From NCBI GenBank assembly GCA_028277545.1, contig JANQGB010001067.1, positions 1 through 5,661 on the forward strand: 5,661 nucleotides of DNA. Reading direction: 5' to 3'. Made by a program: the position numbers and the translations under genes. Source of the stretch: Phycisphaerae bacterium (GTDB lineage Bacteria > Planctomycetota > Phycisphaerae > UBA1845). The stretch's first letter is position 1; every line of letters begins with the position of its first letter. Shown in pieces: positions 5,365 to 5,661 of the stretch. The notes below the pieces were generated by a model. The model saw nothing but the letters and a program-made list of their open reading frames with translations, did not search any database and was not told the DNA's origin.

Positions 5365-5538
5365 TCAACGATAGCGCGGCAGCACGCGCCGGAAGTAGAC
5401 AGCGCCGGTGCCTGTGGGTGCTTGCTCTTGGGCCTTGGCTTTGCCGCGACCCTGCAGCCAGACAAGGCCAAACAGCGCGACGACGGGCACGCCCAGCATC
5501 AGCCACTTTTCCCATTCGGTCTGTAGTCCTGGTTGCAT
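5365..5538 (-). CDS. Small single-span membrane protein (57 residues)
   Basis: The ATG at 5538 has AGGAG five bases upstream; a longer GTG form from 5598 would run through the end of the upstream gene and has no such support. The sequence begins with a polar QTEWEKW, then a hydrophobic segment at about 13-28 (LMLGVPVVALFGLVWL), then a basic GRGKAKAQ stretch and a C-terminus ending YFRRVLPRYR. The distribution of basic residues after the span suggests N-out, C-in topology. It lies one base after the preceding stop and three bases before the M23 gene. A holin or a small virion membrane protein are possible, but a single span with a basic tail is too little for a firm call. Confidence 0.8.
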   Translation of the reverse strand: MQPGLQTEWEKWLMLGVPVVALFGLVWLQGRGKAKAQEQAPTGTGAVYFRRVLPRYR

Positions 5539-5539
5539 A

Positions 5540-5661
5540 TCAACTCCTGAGTTGTTTGGGCGCGCGGGCCCAGGGCAGAGGCTTCCACTTGAAGTCACCC
5601 GCCGGCGGCGCGCTGAAAATCCGACGCTTGCCGCCGGGATACAGCCACGCGGTGAGGCTCA
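5540..5661 (-). CDS. 3' end of an unidentified gene
   Basis: A frame enters from the right edge and encodes 39 residues before TGA at 5542-5540. It contains WLYPGGKRRIF, then GDFKWKPLPW and a basic end (PKQLRS). The Trp/Pro-rich, basic composition, and a stop one base before the ATG of the next gene with the ribosome binding site of that gene inside it, argue that it is real. The codon cut by the edge ends in TG, so a start exactly there is possible but the gene more likely continues upstream. No family recognised. Confidence 0.62.
   Translation of the reverse strand, partial: SLTAWLYPGGKRRIFSAPPAGDFKWKPLPWARAPKQLRS
5544..5548 (-). promoter_or_regulatory. Ribosome binding site of the 57-residue membrane protein
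   Basis: AGGAG on the minus strand, five bases before the ATG at 5538, lying in the final codons of the upstream gene. It selects the 57-residue form. Confidence 0.75.

Noticed and set aside
4858..5526. Plus-strand open frame of 222 codons
   Set aside because: It spans the M23 and small membrane protein genes in antisense and has no recognisable motifs; the minus strand encodes a full M23 active site.

Overview
This GC-rich window looks like one dense, single-direction gene cluster. Every supported gene reads on the minus strand, so the biological order runs from the right edge to the left edge. The tight packing (gaps of 1 to 15 bases, stops touching or overlapping starts, stops embedded in the next ribosome binding site), short membrane-anchored proteins, a peptidoglycan hydrolase and an array of duplicated leaderless genes suggest the late or structural region of a bacterial virus or prophage. 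This is inference: no terminase, portal, capsid, integrase or replication gene is visible. The likely host is Gram-negative, judged only from the lipoprotein signal and the base composition. A bacterial chromosomal cluster remains possible.

First block (right to left, 5661 to 4517): the 3' end of an unidentified gene; a 57-residue single-span membrane protein; a 206-residue membrane-anchored M23 metallopeptidase with the zinc and catalytic residues present; and a 74-residue Cys/His-containing protein of unknown function. These four genes are practically contiguous and probably translated as a coupled unit.

A 167-base gap (4516 to 4350) holds the only real non-coding DNA. It contains two strong hairpins: a GC-rich one with a T-run pointing to the plus strand, and a second that resembles a minus-strand terminator or 5' leader structure just before the array.

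Second block (4349 to 1050): four tandem paralogous genes, D, C, B and A. D, C and A each encode exactly 287 residues and share long identical blocks. B is a divergent 224-residue member. They lack signal peptides and their central and C-terminal patterns resemble a concanavalin A/LamG-like jelly-roll. They may be virion surface, fibre or receptor-binding proteins. The relationships among A, C and D change along their length, which points to recombination or gene conversion.

Third block (1071 to 1, running off the left edge): a lipoprotein with an alpha/beta-hydrolase domain. Its start codon lies inside the end of paralog A, so it appears tied to the same transcript. It is open for the full 357 codons available and has no stop in the window. 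An enzyme with a lipobox behind a leaderless lectin-like array is the least expected combination here.

No tRNA, rRNA, CRISPR array, insertion sequence or attachment site was recognised. The long plus-strand open frames are antisense shadows of the genes described.
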